Source of the DNA: an uncultured Sulfurovum sp.
Lineage (GTDB): Bacteria; Campylobacterota; Campylobacteria; Campylobacterales; Sulfurovaceae
Length of the DNA stretch: 42,513 bases
Assembly: GCA_902727915.1 (NCBI GenBank)
Contig: CACVAU010000015.1
Span: 1 to 42,513 of the forward strand
Direction of reading: 5' to 3'
The translations under genes and the position numbers were made by a program. Numbering within the stretch: position 1 is the first letter of the stretch; every line of letters begins with the position of its first letter. The notes under the pieces were generated by a model. It did no database searches, was not told the origin of the DNA, and saw only the letters and a program-made list of their open reading frames with translations. Positions 10,701 to 18,415 of the stretch are shown in pieces.

Positions 10701-10915
10701 TCAAGAAGAAGTTTGTCTTTATATTTTAATTTTTTAACATCTAAGCCATTAAATAAATTTCCTTCAATACTTTCATAACTTAGGTCTAAGGTTTCTAATG
10801 AGTTTTGAGCAATGTACTTAACACTTCTTGAATCCGTCACAATAAAAAGTAATAAAGCCATACAAAACAAACATATCTCTATAATAACCAAACTCCAATA
10901 GATAATCCGTATCAA
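7763..10915 (-). CDS. tamB: translocation and assembly module protein TamB (DUF490)
   Basis: Large AsmA-like periplasm-spanning protein anchored in the inner membrane. The family is thought to help outer-membrane protein insertion and/or carry lipids between membranes through a hydrophobic beta-groove. One N-terminal membrane segment (about residues 5-27) is followed by ~1000 residues of beta-strand-rich, low-similarity sequence. The recognisable TamB domain is at the end (TQQEILSLILFDG, AYTILGGTFAKGLIKSLGISV, then alternating strands to LYKQDR). The length of 1050 residues is within the TamB range. It starts with TTG overlapping the tamA stop by four bases (TTGA); the membrane segment following at once supports that start. 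Confidence 0.85.
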   Translation of the reverse strand: MIRIIYWSLVIIEICLFCMALLLFIVTDSRSVKYIAQNSLETLDLSYESIEGNLFNGLDVKKLKYKDKLLLDSVLIYWNPLSLFYDKLTITQIDAQGVEIDNVLSMLHTLGSSDSEEALFLDYALVLNASHFDINPYVYEGVKFSSFVFETGMIKVDKDLTLNSEGFYLKFDSDISNVEVNGKVEDSVLLIDDLKLKNISAEDIRRLTVRLQTKYQAIEVSNTQQFMPIKDIQIEHILGTMKAVQYGDLKIKGAKLDLYEGRIDPYNNFTYQVKRADFRGETNFGVLKYDGYIKNSQIEAEGNIFLNKLLFTQYELPLNFKEFKKLPSTLRLNHDAVWIDIEHNAKKILALENDFNIDSIRAKHKLHYDYETEILDIKSKLFGSMTYADEFILNNEIYLDEDNFSYKGDVKVQKTKALPAGFSDYLLSALGGKFKGDSETFDMNLTSELLLASFKMEDYSKGVLALKSKAKNIELNHFIEDLPLAINNEKMAFESKSSFDFKNFNNSQILFDINTNILDINTIMTLEKPYRVTWFSKIKNTKRLREMFPKVKFSKLQVLDGDILLEDNNHIINIYNNFFKLFMKYDPNISLLKKAQLILEGERFNLLRDQRGNLSLISTINNIETFLEKIKSYYDVKLPNIRGEADIRLIYEPNGTLNVHIKSPKLEYVSDKKVTNFYSVDFSFSIDESANIVLDEYQFKLDDNGYLNTFYSMKQSYLSLKDTHINISQFWLNDEVEISGAYDVEKQLGNLKVDSKAYTFRTKDFTLILGLKAMVKIDKNQFNIEGDINILGDTIRYEVVGTDIVEDSDIIIIQDQVQVKASLFNNFKLYLKVKSTKPLKYITENINVEFLNEVSILKNYNQEMLITGMSTITKGYYELEDKRFTLDKSHLYFTGDIKKPLLDIKANYEQEQYTIHIFISGTTDNPIVNFNSEPFLTQQEILSLILFDGTGSSSGKGAEAYTILGGTFAKGLIKSLGISVDHLLLGTDADEEFSLEIGKKISDDVSVLYLHKDGLDGVKVRLEHSKNFETDIIIQPPNTSSIEFLYKQDR

Positions 10916-12657
10916 AATGATTGTCCCACTTGAAAATGTATGGCTTTTTCACTACGGTCATGAACATTCATCCCCATATCAATTTTAAAGGGTCCTATCG
11001 GTGTTAAATATCTAAATCCTATACCAGCAGAAGTTAATACTTTATTTGAAAATTCCCATATTCCTTCATTATCAGATATCATTGTATTATCTGAAAAAAT
11101 AGCACCTCTAAAACTTTTGTACAAAGGAAAATTAGCTTCAACACTTAAATTTGCTAAGGTAAAGCCACCAAATTCGGTATCTTTCCTCGATGACTCTGTA
11201 ATCCCAATTCTATCATACCCGTAAGCTCTATTAGAAAAAGCGCCTCCTGCAAAAAACTTTTTAGACTCAGGAAGGTTGTTATGGTACACTTCAATAGAAC
11301 CAATTCGCCCTACTGTAGAAAATGTAATGTCATAAAAAGGTGTGTAAATCAATCGTAACTCTTCTATGTATTTCAAATAGGAAGTACTGTCTGGAGAATA
11401 AGGCAATCCATATTCCATTTCATGAGAAAAATAAAACCCATTTTTAGGATTTAATTTGGAATCTCGTTGATCATAAACCAATCGCATAAAAGGATAAATT
11501 AAAAAATCTGTTCGATTATTGGTTAAACTGTTAAGAGTTTCAATCTTTTCAAGCCCTAAACCTAAACTGTTGTACCATGCTGAACTGGTATGTGATAAAT
11601 AGAGCCTATTATAAAGTATACGTTCATCAAACTCATGAATATCTTTCTCTTCAGCATAACCTAATGAATTTTGAAAATCCAAATGATAATTGTTAATAGA
11701 AAACACATAAGGCACAAAAAGCCTGTTTTCAACTACTTTTTGAATGCTTGAAAACAACCCATCTAAAACAATCTTTTTACCATTTCCACGAAAATTCTTA
11801 TACTCTGCATAAAGTTTTGCTTGTACTTTTAAATTGGTTGCATACCCAATACCCATTCGCGTATGTATCTTCTTATCAATTTCTCTGTATTTGATATTCA
11901 CAGGTTTAACATTATAGAATTTTTTACTATAGTCTAAATTTAATTGGTTAAAACTCTCCAAGGCATACAAAGATTCATAAGACTCTTGAATTTTAGAAAT
12001 ATCAAAAACATCTCCCTCTTTAAAATGTAAACGAGAACGGACAATATCATTATCCATACTACTAGAATTGGTTTCAATGCTAATTGCACCAAAATGACAA
12101 AGCTTTTTTTTACTTAAGTTCACTTCAACATAAGCAGAATGATTCTCTAATGTCAAATAAGCTTTAGTGCTTAAAAGTGGACTACAATAACCTTTTAAAA
12201 GCAATTTTTTTCGTATATTCTTTTTCATTTCAGAAAAATCTTTGGAACGAAAACGACTCCCTTTAAGTAGAGTAAATTCTTCTGAAATATCCAAATCACT
12301 GTTAATACTTATGCTTGTAATAATAATTGGTTTATTCTCTTTAATAAAGACTTTAATCCCTTCAGGAGTGATTGCATGAGAAACATTGGCTTCATAGAAA
12401 CCTTCATTTTTATAAAAAAGGGTAAAAGCTTCATTTAATCTAGCACGTAATTTTGCATCAATCTTAGGTACATTCTTTTTCCAAAATACATAAAAAGGAA
12501 CCGACTCAGCACCAATAACTTCTTCAAGTTCAGAAGTGCTTAAAAAAACATTACCTTCAAAAAGTATGGGAGTAAAAACAGAATGTAGTTTTTTAGCATG
12601 AAGCACTAAAGTAAACAAAAGAAATACTAAAAAATATCTGCTTATGTTTTGCTTCAT
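10912..12657 (-). CDS. tamA: translocation and assembly module outer-membrane protein TamA (Omp85 family)
   Basis: Outer-membrane beta-barrel of the BamA/TamA superfamily. The signal peptide MKQNISRYFLVFLLFTLVLHA is followed by POTRA-like repeats to about residue 260 (for example FEGNVFLSTSELEEVIG and the region around DISKIQESYESLYALESFNQL). A 16-strand barrel domain comes next, including MRLVYDQRDSKLNPKNGFYFSHEM and a final strand ending in FQVGQSF with a terminal aromatic residue. The length of 581 residues matches TamA rather than the ~750-residue BamA. Directly followed by tamB, which supports TamA over BamA. Confidence 0.88.
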   Translation of the reverse strand: MKQNISRYFLVFLLFTLVLHAKKLHSVFTPILFEGNVFLSTSELEEVIGAESVPFYVFWKKNVPKIDAKLRARLNEAFTLFYKNEGFYEANVSHAITPEGIKVFIKENKPIIITSISINSDLDISEEFTLLKGSRFRSKDFSEMKKNIRKKLLLKGYCSPLLSTKAYLTLENHSAYVEVNLSKKKLCHFGAISIETNSSSMDNDIVRSRLHFKEGDVFDISKIQESYESLYALESFNQLNLDYSKKFYNVKPVNIKYREIDKKIHTRMGIGYATNLKVQAKLYAEYKNFRGNGKKIVLDGLFSSIQKVVENRLFVPYVFSINNYHLDFQNSLGYAEEKDIHEFDERILYNRLYLSHTSSAWYNSLGLGLEKIETLNSLTNNRTDFLIYPFMRLVYDQRDSKLNPKNGFYFSHEMEYGLPYSPDSTSYLKYIEELRLIYTPFYDITFSTVGRIGSIEVYHNNLPESKKFFAGGAFSNRAYGYDRIGITESSRKDTEFGGFTLANLSVEANFPLYKSFRGAIFSDNTMISDNEGIWEFSNKVLTSAGIGFRYLTPIGPFKIDMGMNVHDRSEKAIHFQVGQSF

Positions 12658-12680
12658 GTTTATCTGCTTTATTATTATTT

Positions 12681-13913
12681 TTAACGTATCTGTCCATTAC
12701 CATAAATTTTAAACTTATAGGTGGTAAGTTCATTAATACCCATTGGACCTCTCGCATGAAGCTTATTGGTCGAAATCCCTACTTCGGCTCCAAACCCAAA
12801 TGCCCCACCATCAGTAAAACGTGTACTCGCATTAACATAAACACAGGCTGCATCAATGGCATTCATAAATTTTTCAGCTGCAGAATAATTTTCGGTAATA
12901 ATTGCTTCAGAATGTCCTGAACCATACTTTATAATATGTTTCATGGCATCTGCAATACCTGATACCACTTTAATATTTAACTCATTCGCCAAATACTCTG
13001 TATTATAATCTTCATCTTTTGCTTCATCAATAAAAATAAATTCTCTGGTTTTAGCACAACCCTTTAATTTGGTTCCAGAATCTATAAAAGCTTTATAAAG
13101 ACTTGGTAGCAGTGCCTTGGCTATACTTTCATCTAAAATCAATGTCTCCATAGCATTACAAACCCCTGGACGTTGACACTTGGCATTCACAGCAATATTT
13201 AATGCCTTCACATGACTGGCATCTCGATGAATATACGTATGACATAACCCTTTATCATGTTTTACCACAGGAATAGATGCATTCTTAGAGATAAATTTAA
13301 TTAGTGCCTCACCTCCACGAGGTATTAGCAAGTCAACATATTCATCTTCTTTAATCAGCTTCGCAACCCCCTCACGAGAGGCATCAGGAAATAATGAAAT
13401 CATCTCCTTTGGTAATCTATTTCGGATAAGTACTTCTTGTAAAATTCTAGCAATAACTTTATTAGAATGCTCAGCTTCTTTTCCTCCTTTTAAAATGGCA
13501 ACATTCCCACTTTTAAAACAAAGTGCAGCCACATCAGAAGTAACATTTGGACGAGATTCATAAATAACAGCCACAACCCCAATAGGCACAGAAACTTTTT
13601 CAATCCGTAAGTTATCATCATTGACCCAACCTTCAAGAATCCGTCCCACAGGTTCTTTAAGCAATGCAATACTTCTTAATGATTGGGCTATGGCATTGAC
13701 CCTATTTTCATCTAACAACAGTCTATCAAGCAATGCCTTATCTAAATTAGATTTTTTTCCTGCTTCCATATCTTTTTTATTTTCTTGAATAACTTTTGCC
13801 ACATTTAGTACCAACGAATTTGCCATTTCATTTAAAATTCTATTTTTTGTTTTAGCATCTAAAGTTGCTATTATTTGCGTACAAGTCTTTGCTTTTGCTA
13901 AAAATTCTTTCAT
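12681..13913 (-). CDS. proA: gamma-glutamyl phosphate reductase
   Basis: NADPH-dependent aldehyde-dehydrogenase-fold enzyme that reduces gamma-glutamyl phosphate to glutamate semialdehyde, the second step of proline synthesis. The catalytic Cys252 lies in RPGVCNAMETLI. Family segments include VIYESRPNVTSDVAALCFKS and the C-terminal RFTDGGAFGFGAEVGISTNK, followed by HARGPMGINELTTYK. The length of 410 residues is standard. proB is not nearby. It lies 24 bases upstream of tamA on the same strand and may be co-transcribed with it. Confidence 0.96.
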   Translation of the reverse strand: MKEFLAKAKTCTQIIATLDAKTKNRILNEMANSLVLNVAKVIQENKKDMEAGKKSNLDKALLDRLLLDENRVNAIAQSLRSIALLKEPVGRILEGWVNDDNLRIEKVSVPIGVVAVIYESRPNVTSDVAALCFKSGNVAILKGGKEAEHSNKVIARILQEVLIRNRLPKEMISLFPDASREGVAKLIKEDEYVDLLIPRGGEALIKFISKNASIPVVKHDKGLCHTYIHRDASHVKALNIAVNAKCQRPGVCNAMETLILDESIAKALLPSLYKAFIDSGTKLKGCAKTREFIFIDEAKDEDYNTEYLANELNIKVVSGIADAMKHIIKYGSGHSEAIITENYSAAEKFMNAIDAACVYVNASTRFTDGGAFGFGAEVGISTNKLHARGPMGINELTTYKFKIYGNGQIR

Positions 13914-13946
13914 ATTAATTTTCCTTTTTTAATCCATCTATTATAG

Positions 13947-14552
13947 CTATATTGCTCTTTGTCTTCTTTTATTGAGGTATACATAAATAAGGGATGCCAA
14001 AAATATGAGTACTAATGTTCCTATAATAATTTGATGTAAATATTCTTTAATTAAGGCTTCATTACCTCCTATAAAATACCCCAACAAAACTAAAACTGTC
14101 ACCCAAATACCTGCTCCTAAACTGGTATGTAAAGAAAATTTACCCAAATGCATTTTAGACAAACCTGCTGGTAATGAAACCAATTGGCGTACACCAGGAA
14201 TAAGCCGTGCTACAAAAGTAGAGAATGAACCATGTTCAACAAAGAATTTTTCCATTTTTTGAAGCTTTTCTTCCGTAAAAAAGAAATATTTTCCAAACCG
14301 TAAAACACCTTTTCGTCCATATTTACGTGCTAAAAAGTAATTAAAGAGTGCTCCAAATAAAGACCCAGCTGTTCCCACTAAAATGGCTACGGTTAAATTC
14401 ATTTTGCCTTGGGCCACTAATATCCCAGCTGGTATCATGGCAACCTCACTTGGAAATGGGAAAAAGGTACTCTCCAAGAACATCATCACAAAGATACCCC
14501 AGTACCCCATATCTTCAACCAAACCTACTACAAATTCTACTATTTCACCCAT
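13947..14552 (-). CDS. DedA family membrane protein (SNARE-associated/VTT domain)
   Basis: Polytopic inner-membrane protein of the DedA/VTT family. Some members are undecaprenyl-phosphate or phospholipid flippases or transporters; the substrate here is unknown. Visible family features are [19 protein letters not shown] near the N-terminus (re-entrant loop with conserved E and P), FGKYFFF, and the signature [23 protein letters not shown]-terminal membrane span is followed by the basic tail NKRRQRAI. The length of 201 residues is typical. The next gene downstream is proA. Confidence 0.9.
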   Translation of the reverse strand: MGEIVEFVVGLVEDMGYWGIFVMMFLESTFFPFPSEVAMIPAGILVAQGKMNLTVAILVGTAGSLFGALFNYFLARKYGRKGVLRFGKYFFFTEEKLQKMEKFFVEHGSFSTFVARLIPGVRQLVSLPAGLSKMHLGKFSLHTSLGAGIWVTVLVLLGYFIGGNEALIKEYLHQIIIGTLVLIFLASLIYVYLNKRRQRAI

Positions 14553-14600
14553 GCATATACTTCTTATTTTTAATTTTGGAAATTATAACATAGCTATAAC

Positions 14601-15488
14601 TTATTTTAACAGAATTCTAAAATCTTCCAGTTCAAATAAGAGTAATTTCTTATCTTTAGCATTTTTCAACTCATTGGAAAATCCATTTTTAGAAAAAAGT
14701 GCAAACGTATCTACTTTTAGTCCAGATATATCAGCTTTTTGTTCTAATTTAGAAAGTTCACTTTTACATACTCTTCTATTGGTAGATTTACATTCACCTA
14801 AAATCTTTCTACCATCTTTATGCGTTGCCCAAATATCAAATTCAGAATGTTTATCCCAATAGTTACCATTAATAATAAGTTTATTCTGATAATAAACATT
14901 AAGTAACTCTTGTGAAAGCTGTTCAAATACAAAAGAATGCAGTCGTGAAAAATGTTGATTAAAATTTTCATAAAAATGTTTTGACTCCCCTCTATTTAAC
15001 GCTTTATGATAAGGCTCAACAAAGCCAAACCAAAAACGATGAAAAGGCTTTTTAAAACGAATTTTAGGCTCTATCTTATAAGAACGTAAGGACTTTTCTA
15101 ATTTTTGATTTGCATACGCTTTAAGTGCTGGTTCACGAGAATCTTCAAATTCCACAATGCCCAGTTCAACCAACTGATTTAAAAGACGTAAACCTAAAAC
15201 TTCGCCTACTTTTGCTTTTCTAAAAACATTGGAAAGCCGTCCATCTCCTCTGGCAATGGAGACCAACAAATAACGGTATGGTTCATCAATAAGATAAGAA
15301 GGGGTAATAATTTTATTAAATACTTTATATTTTTCGACAAAATTAAAACGTATAATAGAGTCTAAATCATCAAAAAAATCTAATTCTAACGCTTCTTCTA
15401 CGCCTCCAAAAACGGAAAAAAGCTCAAGTGCTTGTTCGAGTTCAAGGTATCCATAATGATTAAAAAATTTTTGAAATCTAGTTTTTAT
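14601..15488 (-). CDS. DUF234 / PD-(D/E)xK nuclease-like protein, apparent ATA start
   Basis: Resembles the C-terminal half (DUF234) of archaeal-type AAA ATPases without the P-loop part. FHRFWFGFVEPY matches the family's characteristic block, and an endonuclease-like core follows (D218 in SEFDIW, then E232-C-K234 in LGECKS). A winged-helix-like segment covers about 74-115. The first ATG, GTG or TTG in frame is TTG at 15267, but family-like sequence (FFNHYGYLELEQALELFSVFGG) is open for more than 70 codons upstream. The only well-placed start is ATA at 15486-15488, with AAAAGGA 5 bases upstream and a TACAAT box at 15518-15523. From there the protein has 295 residues. Either ATA is used or an ATG has mutated and the gene is silenced. 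Function unknown. Confidence 0.7.
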   Translation of the reverse strand: MKTRFQKFFNHYGYLELEQALELFSVFGGVEEALELDFFDDLDSIIRFNFVEKYKVFNKIITPSYLIDEPYRYLLVSIARGDGRLSNVFRKAKVGEVLGLRLLNQLVELGIVEFEDSREPALKAYANQKLEKSLRSYKIEPKIRFKKPFHRFWFGFVEPYHKALNRGESKHFYENFNQHFSRLHSFVFEQLSQELLNVYYQNKLIINGNYWDKHSEFDIWATHKDGRKILGECKSTNRRVCKSELSKLEQKADISGLKVDTFALFSKNGFSNELKNAKDKKLLLFELEDFRILLK

Positions 15489-15517
15489 ATCTGTCCTTTT
15501 GTAAAAATTATGAGCCT

Positions 15518-15523
15518 ATTGTA
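15518..15523 (-). promoter_or_regulatory. -10 box upstream of the ATA-start gene
   Basis: Minus-strand TACAAT. Transcription would start near 15511, just upstream of the AAAAGGA ribosome binding site at 15494-15500 and the ATA at 15486-15488. A second possible box, CATAAT, lies at 15507-15512. Confidence 0.4.
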
Positions 15524-15570
15524 ATACTTTTTATCTTTAGAAATTCTAATAAGTATCACCTTTTTAAAAC

Positions 15571-16437
15571 TTAGTTGAATCTATCTTTATAAGAACACCT
15601 TAAACACATCTCTTCTGAACAATGTCCAACTTTAAAACCTTCTATCATATTACTAGCACGTGTTCCATAAACTATCTCTGTTAAGGATTCTTCTTTTACA
15701 TTGCCTAACTTCATCACAGCATCATTATCTAAACAACAAGGAATGACATCTCCATTGGCTAATATGCCGATATGAGAGTTTAAACCCTGACAAGTTCCAT
15801 GACCATAATTTTTATTTTCTAAAGAAGGCCATTCAAAATAATGATCAAAATGTAATAAAACTTTATTCTCTAAACGAATGCTTTTTTTCTCTTTGGGATT
15901 CAGTACATTTAAATCTAAAACCACCTGAAACTCTTTTTCCAATACCCTAAAAAGACTATTATTAAACTTCTCTTCAGACATTATTTCATCTAAATTCCAC
16001 ATTCGTAAATTGATAAAAATCTCTTTATTTTGTTTTACTTTTTCATGACAAAAATTTAAAATAGGATTCATATACTGTTCAAAAGTTATACTGCTATCAT
16101 TTTTATTAAATGCATTAAGCGAAATATTAACCTGTTTCACAGCTGGATGAAAAAGTGTCTCAAAAGAATGCTTTTTCATAAAGTAACCAGAAGTTGTTAA
16201 CATCGCTTTAAGTTTATGTTTATAAATAATATCCAAATAATCATTTAAATTAGGAAGAGTCAGGGGGTCACCAACAACATGACAAGCTATCTCTTTTGTA
16301 AATAACTTAACCTCTTTTACAAGGCTTTCAAAAAAAGCCAAATCCATTGTGGTATTAGGTAACGCTTTAGTTGGACAAAAAGAGCAACAAAGTCCACAAA
16401 CATTGGTAAGCTCTATATAAATACGGTAAAATTTCAT
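15571..16437 (-). CDS. radical SAM protein with C-terminal SPASM domain
   Basis: Iron-sulfur enzyme that cleaves S-adenosylmethionine to form a radical. The radical SAM cluster motif is C14-x3-C18-x2-C21. The C-terminal SPASM-type region (about 215-285) has C216, C234, C235, C273, C278 and C281, suited to one or two extra clusters. SPASM enzymes often modify peptides or act as maturases, but no precursor peptide is obvious beside it, so the substrate is unknown. A TATAAT box ends only 6 bases before the ATG and no Shine-Dalgarno sequence is present, suggesting a leaderless transcript. It is divergent from the lipoprotein cluster at 16487. Confidence 0.85.
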   Translation of the reverse strand: MKFYRIYIELTNVCGLCCSFCPTKALPNTTMDLAFFESLVKEVKLFTKEIACHVVGDPLTLPNLNDYLDIIYKHKLKAMLTTSGYFMKKHSFETLFHPAVKQVNISLNAFNKNDSSITFEQYMNPILNFCHEKVKQNKEIFINLRMWNLDEIMSEEKFNNSLFRVLEKEFQVVLDLNVLNPKEKKSIRLENKVLLHFDHYFEWPSLENKNYGHGTCQGLNSHIGILANGDVIPCCLDNDAVMKLGNVKEESLTEIVYGTRASNMIEGFKVGHCSEEMCLRCSYKDRFN

Positions 16438-16442
16438 AGCGA

Positions 16443-16448
16443 ATTATA
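16443..16448 (-). promoter_or_regulatory. -10 box of the radical SAM gene (leaderless)
   Basis: Minus-strand TATAAT at 16443-16448 with the start ATG at 16435-16437. Normal spacing puts the transcription start at or within a base of the A of the ATG. A separate plus-strand TACAAT at 16461-16466 would drive the divergent lipoprotein gene. Confidence 0.5.
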
Positions 16449-16486
16449 ACAACTTTTCGGTACAATAATTGCCAAAGGAAATTTTT

Positions 16487-16948
16487 ATGTCTAAACTGCT
16501 TAAATTTTTACTCTTTTTGAGCCTAATACTTTTTTGCACTGCATGTTCTTCTTCAGAAGAAAAAAAAACAACAAAAGTCATAGTTCCTGAGAAAATAACT
16601 TTCTTATTTGTCACCCAACCATCTTGTCCTTCTTGTGATCAACTTGAAGCAACCATGGAGTTAGAAAAACCTAGAAAGCTTTTAAGTAAATATTTTAATA
16701 TTACAAAAGTGTATCTTGGTGAAAAACTACCTGATGGTCTCATCAAGCCAAATGGAACCCCTACTGTCTACTTTTTAGGTTCTGACAATGACATACTTGT
16801 TGAACCAATGATTGGTGAGAAAAAAGAAAAACATCTCATAGAATTTTTAGAAGATGCGCTACTAGAATTTAAAAAAACCTATAAAGTAGACCTTATAGAA
16901 AAAGTCAAAAACCAACAAATCAAAGAAAATAATGAAACAACTGTTTAA
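16487..16948 (+). CDS. thioredoxin-like lipoprotein
   Basis: Predicted periplasmic, membrane-anchored thiol-disulfide protein. I choose ATG 16487 because AAAGGAA lies just upstream and the lipoprotein signal starts there; the in-frame TTG at 16469 would precede the ribosome binding site. The signal MSKLLKFLLFLSLILFCTAC gives a lipobox ending at C20 (Cys at -3 is slightly unusual). A thioredoxin-fold core follows with the active site C47-P-S-C50 and the cis-Pro loop NGTPTVYF. At 153 residues it resembles TlpA/DsbC-like reductases; the partner is unknown. Its last 17 bases overlap the next gene. Confidence 0.8.
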   Translation: MSKLLKFLLFLSLILFCTACSSSEEKKTTKVIVPEKITFLFVTQPSCPSCDQLEATMELEKPRKLLSKYFNITKVYLGEKLPDGLIKPNGTPTVYFLGSDNDILVEPMIGEKKEKHLIEFLEDALLEFKKTYKVDLIEKVKNQQIKENNETTV

Positions 16949-17660
16949 CACCCTGTTTATACTAACAACCCTTAATCTCACTGCCTGTGCTAACAATAAT
17001 AGCAAAACAGAACACCTTGCCTCTATACCTGAAGCATCTGGTATCTCTTTTTGCCAAGATACAAAAACCTTAATCGTTGCCAATGATGAAGGAACATTTT
17101 ATGAATTAACATCTTCTGGAAAAATTCTTTCTAAACATAAACTTGGAAAATATGATTTAGAAGGCGTAGTCTGTGAAAATGATAGACTCATGTTTGCTGT
17201 TGAAGATGGTGCCATTTTGGAGGTTAATCGTAAAACCTTAAAAAGTAAAGAACTAAAGCTAAAAGGCAAAGGATTTAAACTCTCTAAAAAAGCTGGTATT
17301 GAAGGTATTGCCAAAAAAGGTGACCTCTACTATCTCTCCATTCAAGCTAAAAAGAAAAAAGATGCTAAATTATTAGTTGTTAAAGCTGGTGCTAATTATG
17401 CTAAGGTTATTGAAGTGATTAACCATGGTATTATTGATTCTGCTGGACTAGAATTTCATCATAAAAAGTTTTATGTTGTCTCGGATAACAAAGATAAACT
17501 CTATCTCTACGATTTAAAAAAAGAAAAAGTTCTCAAAAAAATAAAACTACCAAAGTTTGCGCAAGAAGGGATAACCTTTGACAACAATAACTTTGTCTAT
17601 TTTGCAGATGATGATGGTGCTGTTTTCAAATATCATAAAAAAGATTTAAATATTAGATGA
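16932..17660 (+). CDS. SdiA-regulated-like beta-propeller lipoprotein
   Basis: Exported protein with lipoprotein signal MKQLFNTLFILTTLNLTAC (LTAC lipobox, C19). It is followed by about 220 residues of short repeating beta-blades such as EASGISFCQDTKTLIVANDE, YDLEGVVCENDRLMFAVED, KAGIEGIAKKGDLYYLSIQ and SAGLEFHHKKFYVVSDNKD. This pattern matches the SdiA-regulated / phytase-like propeller family, whose biochemical role is mostly unknown. It overlaps the thioredoxin-like gene by 17 bases and the LRR gene by 4 (ATGA), so the three are almost certainly co-translated. Confidence 0.75.
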   Translation: MKQLFNTLFILTTLNLTACANNNSKTEHLASIPEASGISFCQDTKTLIVANDEGTFYELTSSGKILSKHKLGKYDLEGVVCENDRLMFAVEDGAILEVNRKTLKSKELKLKGKGFKLSKKAGIEGIAKKGDLYYLSIQAKKKKDAKLLVVKAGANYAKVIEVINHGIIDSAGLEFHHKKFYVVSDNKDKLYLYDLKKEKVLKKIKLPKFAQEGITFDNNNFVYFADDDGAVFKYHKKDLNIR

Positions 17661-18232
17661 ATAAAATAGCCTTAGAAAGAATAGCCAAAACCAAAGCCTT
17701 AAAACTCAACTATGTAGACTTAAGAGGCTTAGGACTTACCGAACTTCCACAAGAACTTTTAGAAATCACCCATATAAAAAGTTTAGCCCTCTCTTCTAAT
17801 AAACTAACAAATCTTTCTATGTTAGCACACTTTACACACATTAAAAAGCTTTCTATAACCCATAACCAAATAGAAGATATTGCTGTATTACATAACTTTC
17901 ACAATCTCAAGTATCTATTTGCAGCTAACAATAAAATAACCAAACTCAATGGACTTTCTGGTTTAAAAAAATTAAAGAAACTTGTGTTAAATACCAACCA
18001 AATTGTAGACATAAGCCCATTAACAGAAACAAAAGAACTGGTTTTTCTTGATTTAACCTTTAATAAGATAATCAACTTCACTACTGTAAAAGAGCTACCC
18101 AAATTAGCATGGCTCTCTTTGGCTGAAAATCCTATTGACATGAAAAAAGCCAAATACCTTAGAAAAGAACATCCTTTACTCTATTTTTACCGTTTAGACT
18201 ATATTCGTTCAGCCATTCTTTGTGAGCTTTAA
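17657..18232 (+). CDS. leucine-rich-repeat protein
   Basis: Cytoplasmic protein (no signal peptide) of 191 residues with about six SDS22-like 21-23-residue leucine-rich repeats, for example IKSLALSSNKLTNLSML, IKKLSITHNQIEDIAVL, LKYLFAANNKITKLNGL, LKKLVLNTNQIVDISPL and LVFLDLTFNKIINFTTV. It ends with an LRR-cap-like segment (AENPIDMKKAKYLRKEHP). Such folds are protein-protein interaction scaffolds. It is the third gene of the 16487-18232 cluster, with a 4-base overlap with the propeller gene. Its partner is unknown. Confidence 0.85.
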   Translation: MNKIALERIAKTKALKLNYVDLRGLGLTELPQELLEITHIKSLALSSNKLTNLSMLAHFTHIKKLSITHNQIEDIAVLHNFHNLKYLFAANNKITKLNGLSGLKKLKKLVLNTNQIVDISPLTETKELVFLDLTFNKIINFTTVKELPKLAWLSLAENPIDMKKAKYLRKEHPLLYFYRLDYIRSAILCEL

Positions 18233-18283
18233 CGTAAAAAAACACATCTTTCCTATCAAACTTCACTAAATAAACAATAATTT

Positions 18284-18321
18284 TTATCAAAAATATATAT
18301 TTAAATTAATATTTTTGATAA
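18284..18321. repeat. 13-bp AT-only-core inverted repeat, 12-base loop
   Basis: Arms TTATCAAAAATAT (18284-18296) and ATATTTTTGATAA (18309-18321) are exact reverse complements. It lies 52 bases after the LRR gene and ~95 before the next start. It could be a weak terminator or an operator; it has only one G-C pair. Confidence 0.6.
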
Positions 18322-18374
18322 TAAATACCTTATAATTCAGTATTTATTAAGTTATAAGTTAGTATTATTCTAAA

Positions 18375-18391
18375 AATAACTAATAGTTATT
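18375..18391. promoter_or_regulatory. 17-bp perfect palindrome upstream of the secreted repeat protein
   Basis: AATAACTA, centre A, TAGTTATT. It sits 25 bases before the ATG at 18416, between possible -10 boxes and the AAGGAT ribosome binding site, so it could be an operator or form a hairpin in the leader. Confidence 0.45.
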
Positions 18392-18415
18392 AAAAATATA
18401 ACTAAGGATTATGAT

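Noticed and set aside
14348..14862. Plus-strand frames of 81 and 159 codons opposite dedA and the DUF234 gene
   Set aside because: Antisense to two recognisable genes; they run across the intergenic gap without promoter, ribosome binding site or recognisable sequence.
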